Assembly: GCA_029449235.1 (NCBI GenBank)
Contig: JANATG010000008.1
Location: 1,116,001 to 1,180,000 of the forward strand
From: Linnemannia schmuckeri
Lineage: Eukaryota; Mortierellomycota; Mortierellomycetes; Mortierellales; Mortierellaceae
Direction: 5' to 3'
DNA length: 64,000 bases
The notes below the pieces were generated by a model that did no database searches, was not told the DNA's origin, and worked only from the letters and a program-made list of their open reading frames with translations. Below are positions 24,344-36,785 of the stretch, one piece after another (the first letter of the stretch is position 1; the number at the start of each line of letters is the position of its first letter). Position numbers and translations under genes: made by a program.

Positions 24344-27300
24344 ATGTTTTATTCCCCTGCACAGTCGCATGTGCACCCCTCTCAGGACGACAATGATGCG
24401 CTCTGGTAACGATACAGCATCCACATCAAGAGAACGGACGAACGAATTAAAATCGCCGCTCTTTTTTTTTGTCTCTTGCTCTAATTTTTTCCAATGTTTA
24501 TTCTGTACCCATCTCGGATGCTGCTTCCGAAACTTCGCTCTTTTACTCTCTTACCTCACCGTGGGCGCACCACCCCATTCATCTCTTCCCTTCCACTTCC
24601 CTGAGAATTTTTTTTTTTTTTTTTCATTTCATTTTTGTACACGCATTTTTGTTAACTGACTGGCTGACGTTATTTTCTACCATTTCTCGGATACAACCCC
24701 ATAGCGAGAGTCCTGCACCTGACAACACATCAAGACCATCGTCCCCCTCCCCAGCGCCCAACAAGGACAACAATAACAACAGCACTGCCAAATCAACATC
24801 CAAAAAGGACGCTCCTCCAAAACGTATCCGCATCTCCATAGCTTGTGTCAGTTGTCGACATAAGAAAATCAAGTGTGATGGCCAAGTCCCCTGTTCCCAC
24901 TGTGTAAAGTCTGCGGGCAAATGTGTCTACCCTGCAGCCACCAAACCCGTCAACCATCAATACGTCGAGACACTTGAGAATCGTTTAAAGAGTGTCGAAT
25001 TGCATCTGAAGGAGCTTTTGGCCAAGGCTGCAGACGGAGCAGTCAGTAGCGACAACCCTGAACTTGGACAACAACATCAACAACGTATTTACAGCACTGC
25101 CCATTCTCAGTCTTCAACTATCACACATGGCTCTCGTCTTGCATCGCACTATATCCCTCTTGCCTCCAAACCTTCACTTCCCATCTCAAGACGCCCCACT
25201 GGCCGGTCCTCTTCCTCGCTCCTCGAACTGACACCTAAGTTCACTGGTGATGCTGCCAACTCATTGACAAAGTCGAATTCCGTCGTCAAGAGTGATGACC
25301 ATACAGACGGCAGCGGTGCCGATACGAGCATGACCGAAACCTGCTCCATGGAGATACTGGAAATTTTGCTGGGCAACCTCAAAGTCGAGCGGGATGGCAC
25401 AGCAAAATTTCTGCCAGGATTGATGCAGCAGCAGGAAGAGTCGTATGCCCAAGCACGGACATACAGTAAGCCTGGACCACCGGGCCTATCACCCATGACG
25501 GATATTCCTATCTTGGACTGGGAGTCGACAGAATTGCCTAAGCCGTACACTCTCCCCACCAGCCTTCTCTCGCCTAAGGCCATCAACGCTCTGATCGACC
25601 TCTACTTCAAAAGTGTGCACACCTTTCTGCCGATCCTCCACAAGCCTAGTTTCTTGACATTATGCCAGGAGGGAGAGTTTCGAGTCCCACCGTTCTTGTT
25701 GATGGCCATGTGCGCAGTCGCGTCCTGTCATGCCAACGAAGTTGAATTGAAGGAGATTGCCAAGGTCGATAGCTTCAAAAGTCACCACGTTCTCTTTGAT
25801 TACGCGCGGTCCTTGATGGATACCTACTTGGATGTGCCCCGACTCAGTACACTCCAGGGTCTGCTCCTTCTCATCTACTACCAGATCAAGGCCAAGCGGA
25901 CCGGGCAATACTTCCGAGTTCGGTCGTACCTTGGTCTGGCAGTCCACATGGCGCTGGATATGGGGCTTGCTCGAGACTTTTACGTGCACGTCGAGGAGCT
26001 GGAATCGTCGTCGGTGTTTGACAGCGTTCTTGCACACTCCAACGCGCCAGTCTCTACAACAATATCCTCCTCTACACTCGCCCAACGGTTGGGACCCAAC
26101 AACGACGCATTAAAGTCCAAGGAAGACAAGGCCAGGTGGACGGTCACTCAGCAGGAGCGCCATTTGACGTGGCTGGGATGTTACTTCTTGGACGGGATCA
26201 TCAGTAGCTTAGCGGGTCAGGAATGCTGTGTGGCGCATGGTCAACTCGAGACAAGGAAGTTAATCCGGGCAGCCAACGGAACTGCAGACACGGCACAGGC
26301 GGCAACGCTAATATTTTGGTTCGTTCATCTGGACCTGATCAAGCAAAGGCGCCGGATATCGGAGATGTATCGCGCCCTATCGCTGTCACCACATCGAAGC
26401 CATGACGCGGCCATTATCTCCTCGATCGCTGAAAGCACAGAGATGCGATCCATCGAGCATGCGCTCGATACCTGGCTGACAACGCTCCCTGTCCACCTCG
26501 TCTATCCAGAACGGAAACCCACCGCATGCCAAAACGGAGTCTTTGCCGAATCCAGTCCGCCGTCATACTACACGCTCTACTTACACCGGTTCTACTACAG
26601 CCACGAATTACTCCTCTACCGTCCCCTGATCACCCTTGCCGCCTACCAGGGTGATCTTTTGGACCCCAAGGCGCCTCTCAGCAAGTGCGCTCGTGCGGCC
26701 GCGATGCTGACAGAGATTGGCGAGACCATCTTCCAGAACTACCGGTGGCCATGGCCTGGCTGTGGGCTATTTGGATACCACATGATCCAGGCGATCGAAG
26801 TCCATGTCCTCTTGATGGTCAACTATGGCAAGACGGACTCGCAGGAGTTGTTTTACAAGACGATGGGCTTACTCAAGGGATTCGTCAGTCTGGCCAAGCT
26901 GCCCGAGCTGGAGAAGGCGATCCTCTCGATGGAGCGGATGGTAGCGGGGTACATTATGAACCCTGAGAGTGTGTCGACTCTTCACTGGACTAACAGTAAT
27001 ACCCCGGGATCTGTCCCCCAGCGCTACCACCAGCCCCAACAACACCAGGAAGGCGCCGATTCTGACAACAGCAATAATACAATGTCACTTTCGAAACAGA
27101 GCGGTCTGGAGCAAATCTCAGCATCGTCGGACTACAGCTCCTTGGGTGCTATGTCAATGTCGCCCATCGCCCCAGCCATCAGCCATCTTATGCAACAGCG
27201 CCTCCACATGGATCCTCAACAACAACAACGACAACAACAACAACAGCGGTCGCACCTGAACAGCCCTCTCATGAACAACAGCAACAGCACAGCCGCCCAT

Positions 27301-28507
27301 ATCTATTCACCCCTTACGGCAGCAAACGTGGGCTACAACTCTCTCACCAGCGCTGCTGATTCACTGACCGGCACGGTAGGAGTCGACCTTCTCCCAAGCA
27401 ATCACCACAACGGACAAGGTTATGGACTACACGGCATAAACTCGACAAGAGGACTCGACGGTACTACATCAGCTGGTGACGCACGATCCCATGCAGCATC
27501 GTCGCCCATCTCGTCCTTTCTCTACAACATGGACGCGCCAATACCCATCTCGCTCTACCACCAGTCAGCCCAGGATATGTTGCCCTATACCAACTATCTC
27601 GCCACTGGCGGCCCCAGTGTTGACGACCTTGTCGATTTCGAATCCATGGTCTCCCCACCTCCTCCACCCTCCTCTACCCCTCTCCCCGGAAACCTCCTCC
27701 CGACTCCAGGGCCCAGATCATCCCTCCCACCACCAACAGGCTTATCACCATCTGGAGAACGGCATCATCAGGATACCAACAACAACAACGACCAACAGGT
27801 CACCTTCCTCGCGCCCCCAAAACCTCCCAAACGCATCCATCATCAGTTCACAGGCAGCACAAATTCCTCCAGCAAGAGCCAATCCCAAAAACCCCCGGTC
27901 CCCAAAAAGCCCAGCCGGCTGATGAGTACCATCGGCGGTAACACCTCTTGGATCTCACCCTCGACTCCATACCCCAACACTATGAACCCTTCTTACCTCG
28001 ACAACCCTTATCCTCCATCTCATTATCACAACAGCAACAACAACAATGGTCGATATATGAGCGATAATCATAGTAACGATGATGGATCGGCAGCTACAGA
28101 CTCAACACCCTTACTAGCCGGTCAACCCGCTCCTTCAGTTGCACGACGCCCGCTGAGGGTTCTACAGGCCCAGACCCAACTCTATGGCCTTGGAGCACTC
28201 CAGAACCCGTACGATGGCTCAGATGAGAAGGCGGGTGACGAGGTGGATCCTACGGGCGACGGGTTCGATGCCGACCAATATGCCATTGACATTATGTGTA
28301 AGTTATCCGATGCAAGCCCTCGTGAGTTGTTTTAGTAGTTGTTGTTATGTTTCCTGTGTGCCATTACACTTCGTCTGCATCTGAAATCACAGAGAATAAC
28401 CAATTCGTTTGTGTTTATGCGACACTATCCTTCTTCGATTAGCAGATCCTCATATCAGCAACAAGGTCTTGCACCACAACCGCACCAGTAGGAGTCAAGT
28501 TCTCTAA
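24344..28507 (+). CDS. Zn2Cys6 fungal transcription factor with fungal-specific TF domain
   Basis: Nuclear DNA-binding regulator. Proposed exons are 24344-24405, 24705-28297 and 28446-28507, giving about 1238 residues. The short first exon splices in phase 2 across a 299-base intron, removing a Phe-rich pseudo-N-terminus. The last intron (28298-28445, phase 1) adds 20 residues; an acceptor at 28442 also keeps frame, and read-through would stop at 28335. The binuclear cluster has Cys 68, 71, 78, 84, 87 and 94, spaced C-x2-C-x6-C-x5-C-x2-C-x6-C. A linker and short coiled-coil-like stretch (VETLENRLKSVELHLKELL) follow. The middle-homology domain spans roughly residues 305-720, including SVHTFLPILHKPSF and YLGLAVHMALDMGLARD. 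The C-terminal third is Gln/Asn/Ser/Pro-rich and disordered. Regulated pathway not deducible. Confidence 0.9.
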
Positions 28508-28605
28508 GAATACCACATATCTCTCTCTCACACACACACTCTGTCTGTCTCTTAATCGTTTTTGTGCTACTTTCTCGTCTTTTTCTTCTTTCTTTTCTTC
28601 TCTTT

Positions 28606-28638
<33 letters not shown>

Positions 28639-28836
28639 CGCTTAATGATTTTTTGTTCTTCCACTTACACCAAAACACGCACCACCCTTGTACCATACTT
28701 AACGATTCTCATCAATCCCACCCATAAAATAAATAAGTTTGCACACTTAGATACGTTCACTCTTGTTATGTTGTCGTAGTTTTCTTTCCTTGTCAAAAAA
28801 GCTAATGTACATATATTTTTCCATATTGTCTTCTTT
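28508..28836. other. Intergenic region between convergent genes, with poly-T run
   Basis: About 330 bases between the stop of the Zn2Cys6 gene (+) and the stop of the ferredoxin gene (-), probably both 3' untranslated regions. It contains a T run of about 29 bases at 28610-28638. No gene seen. Confidence 0.6.
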
Positions 28837-29571
28837 CTAATGGTGCTTTGGCTTGGCGCCATCGACATACATATTCCTGGTCGCCGATGGGATCTTGGCC
28901 GTCAGCCCTTCCAGTTCCTTAGTCATCAGAACCTGGCATCCCAAACGCGATCTAAAAAAAAAAGGAGAAAAGAAAAATGTGGAAAAAAGTTTGCTTAATG
29001 GAGTCTATTCAGTCTACAGCGAGCAATAATGAAAAAGAGAACAGGTAAACCCCTTACGTGTCTGTGAGACCAAAGGCAAGGTCCAGCATATCATTCTCCT
29101 CGTCTGAGGGTTCCTCCAGTTTATCGAACGATGCCTCATCCAGAATCAAGTGGCAAGTCGAGCAGGCCAAGGATGCCTCACATGCACCTGTTATTATTAT
29201 TGTTGTTATTATTTTTCGTAGGAAAAAGTAGATAATGATGCATGGTTAAAAATGAGTCAATTTTTTCTCACGCACATCAAGGATCCGAACTAGGTGCATA
29301 AGCAGTCCCTCTCCATCCTTTCTATCCACCTCTCCGCCCTTCAAAAAAGAAAAGAGACAACACAAAAGAATATCCGTCCAGACTTTTTACCTTCAACATC
29401 CATATCGTTGGCTCTGGCAAGGTCCAAAAGACTCTCGCCCTCGTTAGCCTCCACTGTCACCGTCTCGCCGTTGGGTTTGACAAAGTTGACTTTGATTCCT
29501 GTGCCGGGAGCTGGACGGGGCATAGATCCATGTTGCCAGACTATCAATCAAAAGCATTAATAGAAGTAGAG

Positions 29572-29610
<39 letters not shown>

Positions 29611-30576
29611 GAAGGTTAGAATTTTCTCTCTGCATTTTGCTTTTTTGTTGAGTGTTTGAATAGACTTTCTATGTGAAAGCACAAACAAGAAAGCCTAGCT
29701 GACCCGAGATATTCCATCTCCTCGGATCAAACGCCGTCCTCTTAATCCTTTCTTGCTTCCATCGGTTTTGTACTAACTGTTTCCTTTCTATGTCGTCGGT
29801 GTTGTTGAATTCTTTCTATGGGCTATTCAGCAAACAAGATGAACAAAGGAAGTTCACTTTATCCGACTGAAAGAAACAGGGGCGTTATTGTGTGTAACGC
29901 TTAGAACTCCTCTTGTGGCCGTCATCACCAAGATGAAAAAGGCAATTTGATGAGAGAAATAAAAAAAACAATCATCACCCAGCTTGCGCAGTTCCTGAAG
30001 AGTCCCTGTCCTGCAGATCCCCATTCCCCTCTACAGAAAAAAAAAGGTTTTTTCTAATTGAGCAACAACGCCCAACACCGTCATGCATATTATGCGAAGT
30101 CGTAGTCCTGCCCTATTGTGTCCTGTCCTGCTATCTGATCTTTTCAAGTCCTTTTTGAGTTTCGATCCATAAAGTCTTCTCTTTGCAAGCTGACAGAGGT
30201 CCTGCTTGGAACGCACTTTGCACAGCGGGAATACTAGATGCGGGGATCCTTGGCACAAGAACAAGACAACTACGCTGATCCTGATCTAGACCTCCTGCTA
30301 TTGTCTCCCTGTGACGAAAGGTATGACGACCTGGGCTCCAGTGCTGTTCCAGAAGTAAGAGTAGACAGTAAGAGACGGCCTTGCATGCTATATTTTACCT
30401 GCTCCAGTGGAGAATGATGCTTGTTGGCTAAGGAGGATGTTACTGTTGATGTTGTTCCAGGAAGCGAGTGATCCGATCCGTCCTGTCTGCATCAAGATCG
30501 ACTGATTCCTTGGGGTGCGACATGTACTTGAGATGGCACTGCGGAGGGCACGTGTAGATGCGGCGAGGATGGTCAT
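28837..30576 (-). CDS. YAH1: Mitochondrial adrenodoxin-type [2Fe-2S] ferredoxin
   Basis: Electron carrier of the mitochondrial matrix. Yah1-family proteins serve iron-sulfur cluster assembly, heme A and coenzyme Q synthesis. Exons are 30576-30399, 29540-29391, 29187-29058 and 28951-28837, giving 190 residues. All introns are GT-AG with matching phases 1, 1 and 2. The first 60 residues are rich in Arg, Ser and Ala with almost no acids, as in a matrix-targeting sequence. The fold begins at PGTGIKVNFVKPNGE. Cluster ligands are Cys 112, 118, 121 and 158 (GACEASLACSTCH, then LGCQVL), spaced C-x5-C-x2-C-x36-C as in adrenodoxins. The C-terminal RNMYVDGAKPKHH also matches. The first intron is 858 bases, far longer than the others. 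I saw a possible extra exon near 29979-30030 but it breaks frame. Confidence 0.92.
29575..29602. repeat. Poly-A tract in ferredoxin intron 1
   Basis: A run of about 28 A on the plus strand. On the transcribed strand it is a poly-T just upstream of the acceptor at 29541, so it can serve as the polypyrimidine tract. Confidence 0.9.
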
Positions 30577-32999
30577 TATTGTTAGTATTTGGAGGGAGCG
30601 GAGAGTGGGGAGGAGAGAGTGAAGAGTGGAGAAAGAAAGGAAGGAAGGAAAGAAAATAAGAAAAATAAAGAGACCTCGGGGAAGCGGGGGAATCATTGAA
30701 AAAAAAAAAAAAAAAAAAAAAAGTGGAGTTTGCAACGCCACGAGCCAGTCGTTCCGAAAAAGGAAAGAACTTCAACTGGCCCTACAAAAGGCGTCTCTGG
30801 TAAGTTTTTCTGCAGAAGGACGGTCAAGAGTGTAATACCACTAAAGGTGCTATCAAATAACACGCGACTCTATGCTTTAGAAGCGCCACCACAGTAAAAG
30901 ACATTGAAAAAAAGAATCAAGGCCTGAATTGTAAGAAAGGTCCCAGCATTAGTCGCATGATGGATATGATATGCAGGAAGCGCGGAGACGCGTCAAGAAA
31001 GGCATTTCAGAGTGAACCCACGCCCCTTAAATTTATCGAACCCCTCGTATCTGAACTACTCTATCACACACCCCAAATCAAAAAAAAAAAAAAAAAAAAA
31101 AAACTATCACAAGCCCCTCCCTCCTTCTCCCAATCCTCATCCTTTTTTTTGCTCCTCTCTCCTCACCCCCCTTGGCTCCTGGAAGCCGTAAGGATGGACA
31201 CCTTGTTTTTTTTTGAGTGTGCATACGATTCAACTGAATATATGCAGTAAAGTTGATGTTCTTAATTTATCCTTGATTTTATGAAGCGCCACATCCGAAG
31301 CTCGCCATTTCGCCCATTGCCACTAATGACGATGGAAGAAGGAGGGATGGGTTAAAAGGACATCGGCAAATTGAAAGAAGAAAAAACATTACCTTGTTTA
31401 CTCACCAATTACGGCAAAAGGACGGAGAGACTTTATTGCGAAAGACACGCACGCATACACAGGAGTTGAGTCTACGAGGTCAAATGAGATCCCGGTGTAG
31501 TGTGGTTTGGTAACTAACAGATCCCACCCTAGTATCAATCATGTTATTGCTTTTACGCGACAGAAAGAAATAAAGCGCCGGAGTGAAGTCTACCGTGGGT
31601 CCGAAACATCCGCATGGTGTTATTGTTGTAGCTGTTGTTGTCGTTGTTGTTATGTTGTTGCTGATGCAAATAGGGAGGAGGATGCATGCCTCAACAGTGT
31701 ATCAAAGAGAGAAAGAAATCAATAGGGTTGGGTTACGGGGGAAGAGCAAATTAGGAGAAAGAGGGCACGAGGGAAAAGAAGATTCAGACATGGAGATCGA
31801 GAACATTTGGACCCGATCATTACAGCAATTACGAATATTGATACCACACACTCTCTTTTACAAAATTGGTGTTGCTGGAGCCCGATTCTCCAGAATCGCA
31901 GAGACGCGGTCGTCAGTTGAGATCTCGCCTGTTAGTGGATGAAACCAGGGGAGGGAAGAAGGTTACTGTAATAGCGTTTTTTTTACTCTTCCTTTTTGGT
32001 GTTGAGGATACTGCTATCCTATTCTTCCGTTGCCTTATTTACCCAACACTGATGTCTCACTTATTTAATATTTTTGCATGGCCCCGATATGGATTAGCTG
32101 GTGGAAGAAAGTGGTGTTGCAACGGACATCAGTGATGATGGCGATATGGTGATAGAATGTGAAGAATAATGATGCGAATTTTAATCAAGAAATCATCAGT
32201 GAAAGCAACAGTATACCCTTTCATTCACTGTTGTACACCCAGGAATTCGGAAGGGTTATTGCTCATGGCTTCGACTGTTTGTTTGCGGGAAGGGATTGCC
32301 CACCGGCCTCGAATTGGCACCACACGCCATGCCTCCCCCCCCCATATGCTTACTTGCCCCCGTCTTTCATCATTGTTATTCTTTCTCCTCTTTCCTTTTC
32401 CTTGTCCCCCCCATCCTTTAACCCCTTTTTTCGTCGTTCCCGTGTGACAAGAGGAGGAAGATTCAGGACTCTCACCGCTCTTTGCTGTATTTTGCTCCCG
32501 ATCTCAAATCTAACAGCAACGGAGAATAAAATACAGAATTTTTTATGTTGAGTGCCTCTTTAGACTGCACCTTCCGGTCTTGGCTAATCGATAGAGAGAG
32601 TACAATAGTAGCGACAACATCCTTTTCCATTCGCCTTCTAGTCCCCCGGTGCACCCCTATACAACTCCTTTTTGTTCACCACCTTTCTCTGTCATTAATT
32701 GCCCTTTACCTCACCCTCTGCCTCCGTGCCTCTGTTTTTTTTTCTACTTCATAAGACCTTTCTGTTCTTTATTTTTCCCTACTTCTCCTACGCTTACAGC
32801 GGTTGATCGAAAATCAGGCCAATAAAGTGTGTCCGCTGCACAAGTCGCGCTTTCGCAGCAATATCCTTTTCGCTCACGTTGGTTGTCGCCCATTTATGGA
32901 CACACAGGCTCAGCAAGCAGCAACACACACATATACATATACACACACACACATATATATATATAATATACACACACAAGCAGACATACCAGAGAGAGA
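30577..32999. other. Intergenic region, upstream of ferredoxin and distal to velvet gene
   Basis: About 2.4 kb between the divergently transcribed ferredoxin (-) and velvet (+) genes. It contains A runs at about 30699-30722 and 31081-31102 and a GTT-rich stretch at about 31618-31660. A CA/TA microsatellite lies at about 32926-32978. Frames up to about 120 codons exist but show no family motif or splice support. Confidence 0.5.
32926..32978. repeat. CA/TA dinucleotide microsatellite
   Basis: Alternating ACAC and ATAT segments just before the CT-rich leader of the velvet gene. The alternating purine-pyrimidine pattern could adopt non-B DNA. Confidence 0.85.
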
Positions 33000-33981
33000 A
33001 AAAACGATACATAAAAAGCTAGCTGGAAGTAATCTGTCCTTCTCTTCTTTTCTTTCTTCTTTGCTCATCTTCCTTCTTACAAACAAAACAAACAAACTAT
33101 ATATTCGTCGTCATCGTTCACTTTGCATTCACCATTTGTCTTTCTCTTCTTCTGATACACTTTTTCATACTCAACACACTCTCAGCCCCCCCCCCCCCCC
33201 CCCTCACCCGCCACTTCACTTTCCTTCTTCAACCACGAACAACCTTCGTCGTCCACTGTATTCTTTTACCATTCCCTTCAATTCCCCTTCGCCAACTAGC
33301 ACCTGTCGTCACTGTTCCTATTGTCTTTCTTCTCCTGTCGTGATCAATTCCATCCCCCTGGTTCTTCCCTACAACTGCATCCAATACACATATATTCCCA
33401 CTCTCCTGGACATTCCCTTGCGCCTACTTTTTACTCACATACGCACACAAAACGCACAAACTGAACCTTACCCTGCCCCAACCAACCCAGCCCGCCAGAA
33501 GGAGCACAAGTCAGTCAGCTTCTTTCTAGTCATCAACAGTGTAAATGAACACTCCTTCCCCTCATCCTCTCTCATTCGCATGACATTCATTCGTCCTCTC
33601 TCATTACGACTTCACGAGAGACACGAGCAACAGAGACCCCTTCTTTAGCTTCGTGCCTTCGCTTTAACGAATGCTCCTCTCCTTCCTCCTCTCGATGAAA
33701 ATCCGAACATGTTTTTGTTTCAGCCTTAATATTTTCATTCACCTCTACCCATCGTCTAAAGACTGACTTTCCTCTTGTCTTTCGTTATCTCTTCTTCGTC
33801 CTCTTCTCATCACCTCTTGCAACCATTATTAATTTTTATTCTCAACACTGGATCTCGTCCCTCCTACTCCCCCTCCTCAACTTTTCCCCTCCCGCCCCTA
33901 TCTCCTTTTTTTCCTTTGACCCGCATAATTCTAGTCGCCGGGGCAGCAAGATTTGCCACACATTATTCTACCATTCTATCA
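33000..33981 (+). promoter_or_regulatory. CT-rich promoter/leader of the velvet gene, with 18-base poly-C
   Basis: Nearly 1 kb of plus-strand pyrimidine-rich sequence ending at the ATG at 33982. It includes an uninterrupted run of 18 C at 33186-33203. The long frame across it (up to 33648) is compositionally driven. Confidence 0.5.
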
Positions 33982-36587
33982 ATGATCAATTACAGAAATA
34001 ATCATGATCACCACACCGACGAGGACGATCTCAACATTGACCCTAGTGAATTGTAAGTTGTACAAAACCACTCCCTCTTTTTTTTTTTTTTTTTTTGCAA
34101 TTGTTGTCGTTGCAGTGGAAGGGTGAAGCGGTAGGGGAAAAATGCAAATTTACCTGGGTATAAAACTTCTCCCAGGGGCATAGTATATCCGCAGGTCGGT
34201 CAGGGCAGCGGATTGGTCAGTTGCGAGTATCGATGATACATGGAAATCTAACATCCTCTCTCTTTCTTTCCGCCTATTTTTCTCTTCTCATTTTCTTTCA
34301 TGGATGCTGCAAATTGCACTCGACAACAATGAACAAAAACAACAGGACATATTCCTTGGAGATTGTACAGCAACCCCAGCGTGCTCGAATGTGCGGCTTT
34401 GGTGATAAGGTAAATAAAAACAATAACAAATAACAAGATAGAAAGCAACTGACTCGCTAACAAGCCAGTAACAAACAAATAATCCTATTTGGCAAAGCGA
34501 GAAAGCCCTTTGGGAGAATCTCCGATCCGGGTCAACAAAGATCACCAACTCAATCCAATCCAGCCCAATCCAACTCAACTCCCGATCCTGATATTTTATT
34601 TGTGGTTTTTGTGTGCTTGCCCGATTGTCACACTTCCAATCACGATGGTCATCTGTCTCAACGTTCTATGCCGTCTTCACTTCTAATACTCCCTTTCTTC
34701 TTCTTAACCTTTTTCTTTGCTTCGCTGTATTCTTATTCACTTCAAAACAACTAAAAAAAAAATGACAGGATCGTCGCAATATTACTCCTGCTCCGGTTCT
34801 CAAGCTGGTAGCCAAGACAAAAGAAGGCAGGATCGTCACTGGAGAGTAAGTCTCTCATGACGATACTCATAGTCACACAAGCACACACACATCACTACAT
34901 GTACAACAGGCACGCGAGATTGAAGGCGGCAAAGAAACGAGGACGAGGAAAAAAGTGCTTGGAAAAAGGCGCGGGATACAGAATTTGATGTACAAGGAAA
35001 CGAGATGGAGGCCGTGCTCCCCTGATTGTCGTTGCTTTCACAGAATACTGAATGCAGGGATGATAGAAAGTTCATGGCTACGGCAAAAGGGGTGCATATG
35101 GAACGTAAAAAGAAATGGGAAAAAAATCAAGATGTTCTCCGCGAGAGCGACAGCACGAGACCAGACGGACCATTGCTTCAAAAAAAAAGACAGAGTTGGT
35201 GGTAGACATGACCAGAAATAACTAAAAACGAAAACTAACATGATCGTGTAACGTTCTATCCCTTCCAGTTCCAACTTTGTGTTGTTGTTTCGTTTTCTGT
35301 ATTTGCATTTTCTCGAGAGTGCGCAATGGCGATAAAAAGGGGTCAAAGGAAGGAAGCCCAAGCACACAGACACATATACTCTTTAACCGATCTTTCGGCT
35401 CGAAATGTAATGAGTGGGGTTTCTTACGCCGCTGTGGTCCGAATCTAACTAAATCTCTATTATTTCTTTATTATTTTGAACTGCCTCATAGTGCACTTTG
35501 CCGACAGGCCTTCATGGTCAATGCCGACCTTTGGCTGGAAGACGAGGTCACCGAGCGCAATCTGGTGCTGATCTCCTCAATTGCCTCCACAAAGTCACCC
35601 ACACGAGCGTTCACCTACATGTCTGAGCCTCATGCTTCAGTTGACCACGGAGACCACGGAGGTAACCCAAATACGACTTCGCATTTTTGCTCCCCGCAAG
35701 AGTTTCAAGTGATCTTCATGTTCTTTCACAAATTGTTGACAGTCGTTCCTTTTTGTATTCTTTCAAACTGTAGGTGAGCGAGGATATGTGACGGATCCAA
35801 CACCGATTCAATTTGCTCCTCCACGTACCTCCGTCATCACGTTTCCCTACCAAAATCACGGATCATGGGCTCAGAGAGAATACAATTCACAACAATACCC
35901 AATCAAGATTGAGCCTGACCAACAAGTCGACAGAGGAGGACGCCGATACGAGGGGAGCGGAAGGGGACCCATTGACGAATACGAGTTTTATCACTACGGA
36001 GAGCCGTCCGACTGGGAAAATCTATCGACTCCTAATCTCGTCGGACAAACGACCGTGGGAGGACAGTCGGCACCCGATCTGGACGGAAGAACCACTCACA
36101 TTTGGTTTGCATTCAATATGCTCTCCATCCGGACAGAGGGCGTGTTCAAGCTACGATTCACTCTTTGCGATGTGATGCAAATGAAAGGGTAAAATTTACA
36201 AAATTGCTGACGCGTCATTTCTCATATATCACCGCTTTTCTGTGATACATGTGCCAATGTGCTAATTAACGTTGTTTTGCCTCAATTTTGCTGCCATTTT
36301 CCGCCGACTATCAGGACGACGACAAAGATACTTTACCAAGTGTTCTCGGATTCGATTTATGTGCAATCTCCGAAGAAATTTCTCGGCGCTTGTGGTAAGA
36401 ACGTCAACGGCACTGTTGACTTTTTTTATGCTTGCTTGGATCAAACCTGTGAGACAAATTTATTCACATTTATGTATTCTTTAACTTTTGCTCGTTTCTG
36501 CCAGACAACAATGACCTTGCGAACCACCTTAACAAGTACTCGATTAGAATACCTTCGCGGAAAGATGAGAAACCGCCAAAGGAATAA
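33982..36587 (+). CDS. Velvet-domain transcriptional regulator (VelB/VosA-like)
   Basis: Velvet proteins form homo- and heterodimers with an NF-kB-like DNA-binding fold and control development and secondary metabolism. Exons are 33982-34052, 34346-34409, 34769-34845, 35492-35661, 35774-36188, 36315-36394 and 36505-36587, giving 319 residues. All six introns are GT-AG and phase-consistent. The domain opens with YSLEIVQQPQRARMCGFGDK, then DRRNITPAPVLKL, and NADLW at the end of the first half. A Gly/Pro/Asp-rich insertion (about residues 125-230) splits the domain. The second half has FAFNMLSIRTEGVFKLRF and KILYQVFSDSIYVQSPKKFLG, and closes with IRIPSRKDE. The split domain and short tail resemble VelB more than VeA. 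The least certain splice is the 646-base third intron (34846-35491). Confidence 0.9.
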
Positions 36588-36785
36588 TAGAATAAAGACT
36601 CCTCATTTTTTTTCCACCACGTCAATGCGGTCGCTTTGATTTCCGCCACCAAATTTGCATTAACTTCCACGCACTACACACGTGACTTTACGTAGTTGAG
36701 ATAAGGTCAAAGCTTCTTCATCTTTGAATGCGATCATTCTTTTCTTCCACCAACTTTAACGACGATCTCAAGACCTCCCTCGACA
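36588..36785. other. Short intergenic region between tandem genes
   Basis: About 200 bases separating the velvet stop from the SAD1 ATG. It must contain both the velvet 3' end and the SAD1 promoter, so it is unusually compact for this window. No conspicuous motif. Confidence 0.5.

Noticed and set aside
29979..30030. Possible cassette exon in ferredoxin intron 1
   Set aside because: Flanked by AG and GT and protein-like in one frame, but its 52 bases shift the phase, while direct joining of 30399 to 29540 preserves it.
32803..33648. 281-codon plus-strand frame upstream of the velvet gene
   Set aside because: Composition is Ser/Pro/Thr/Phe imposed by the CT-rich leader, includes a Pro string from the poly-C run, and shows no domain or splice support.
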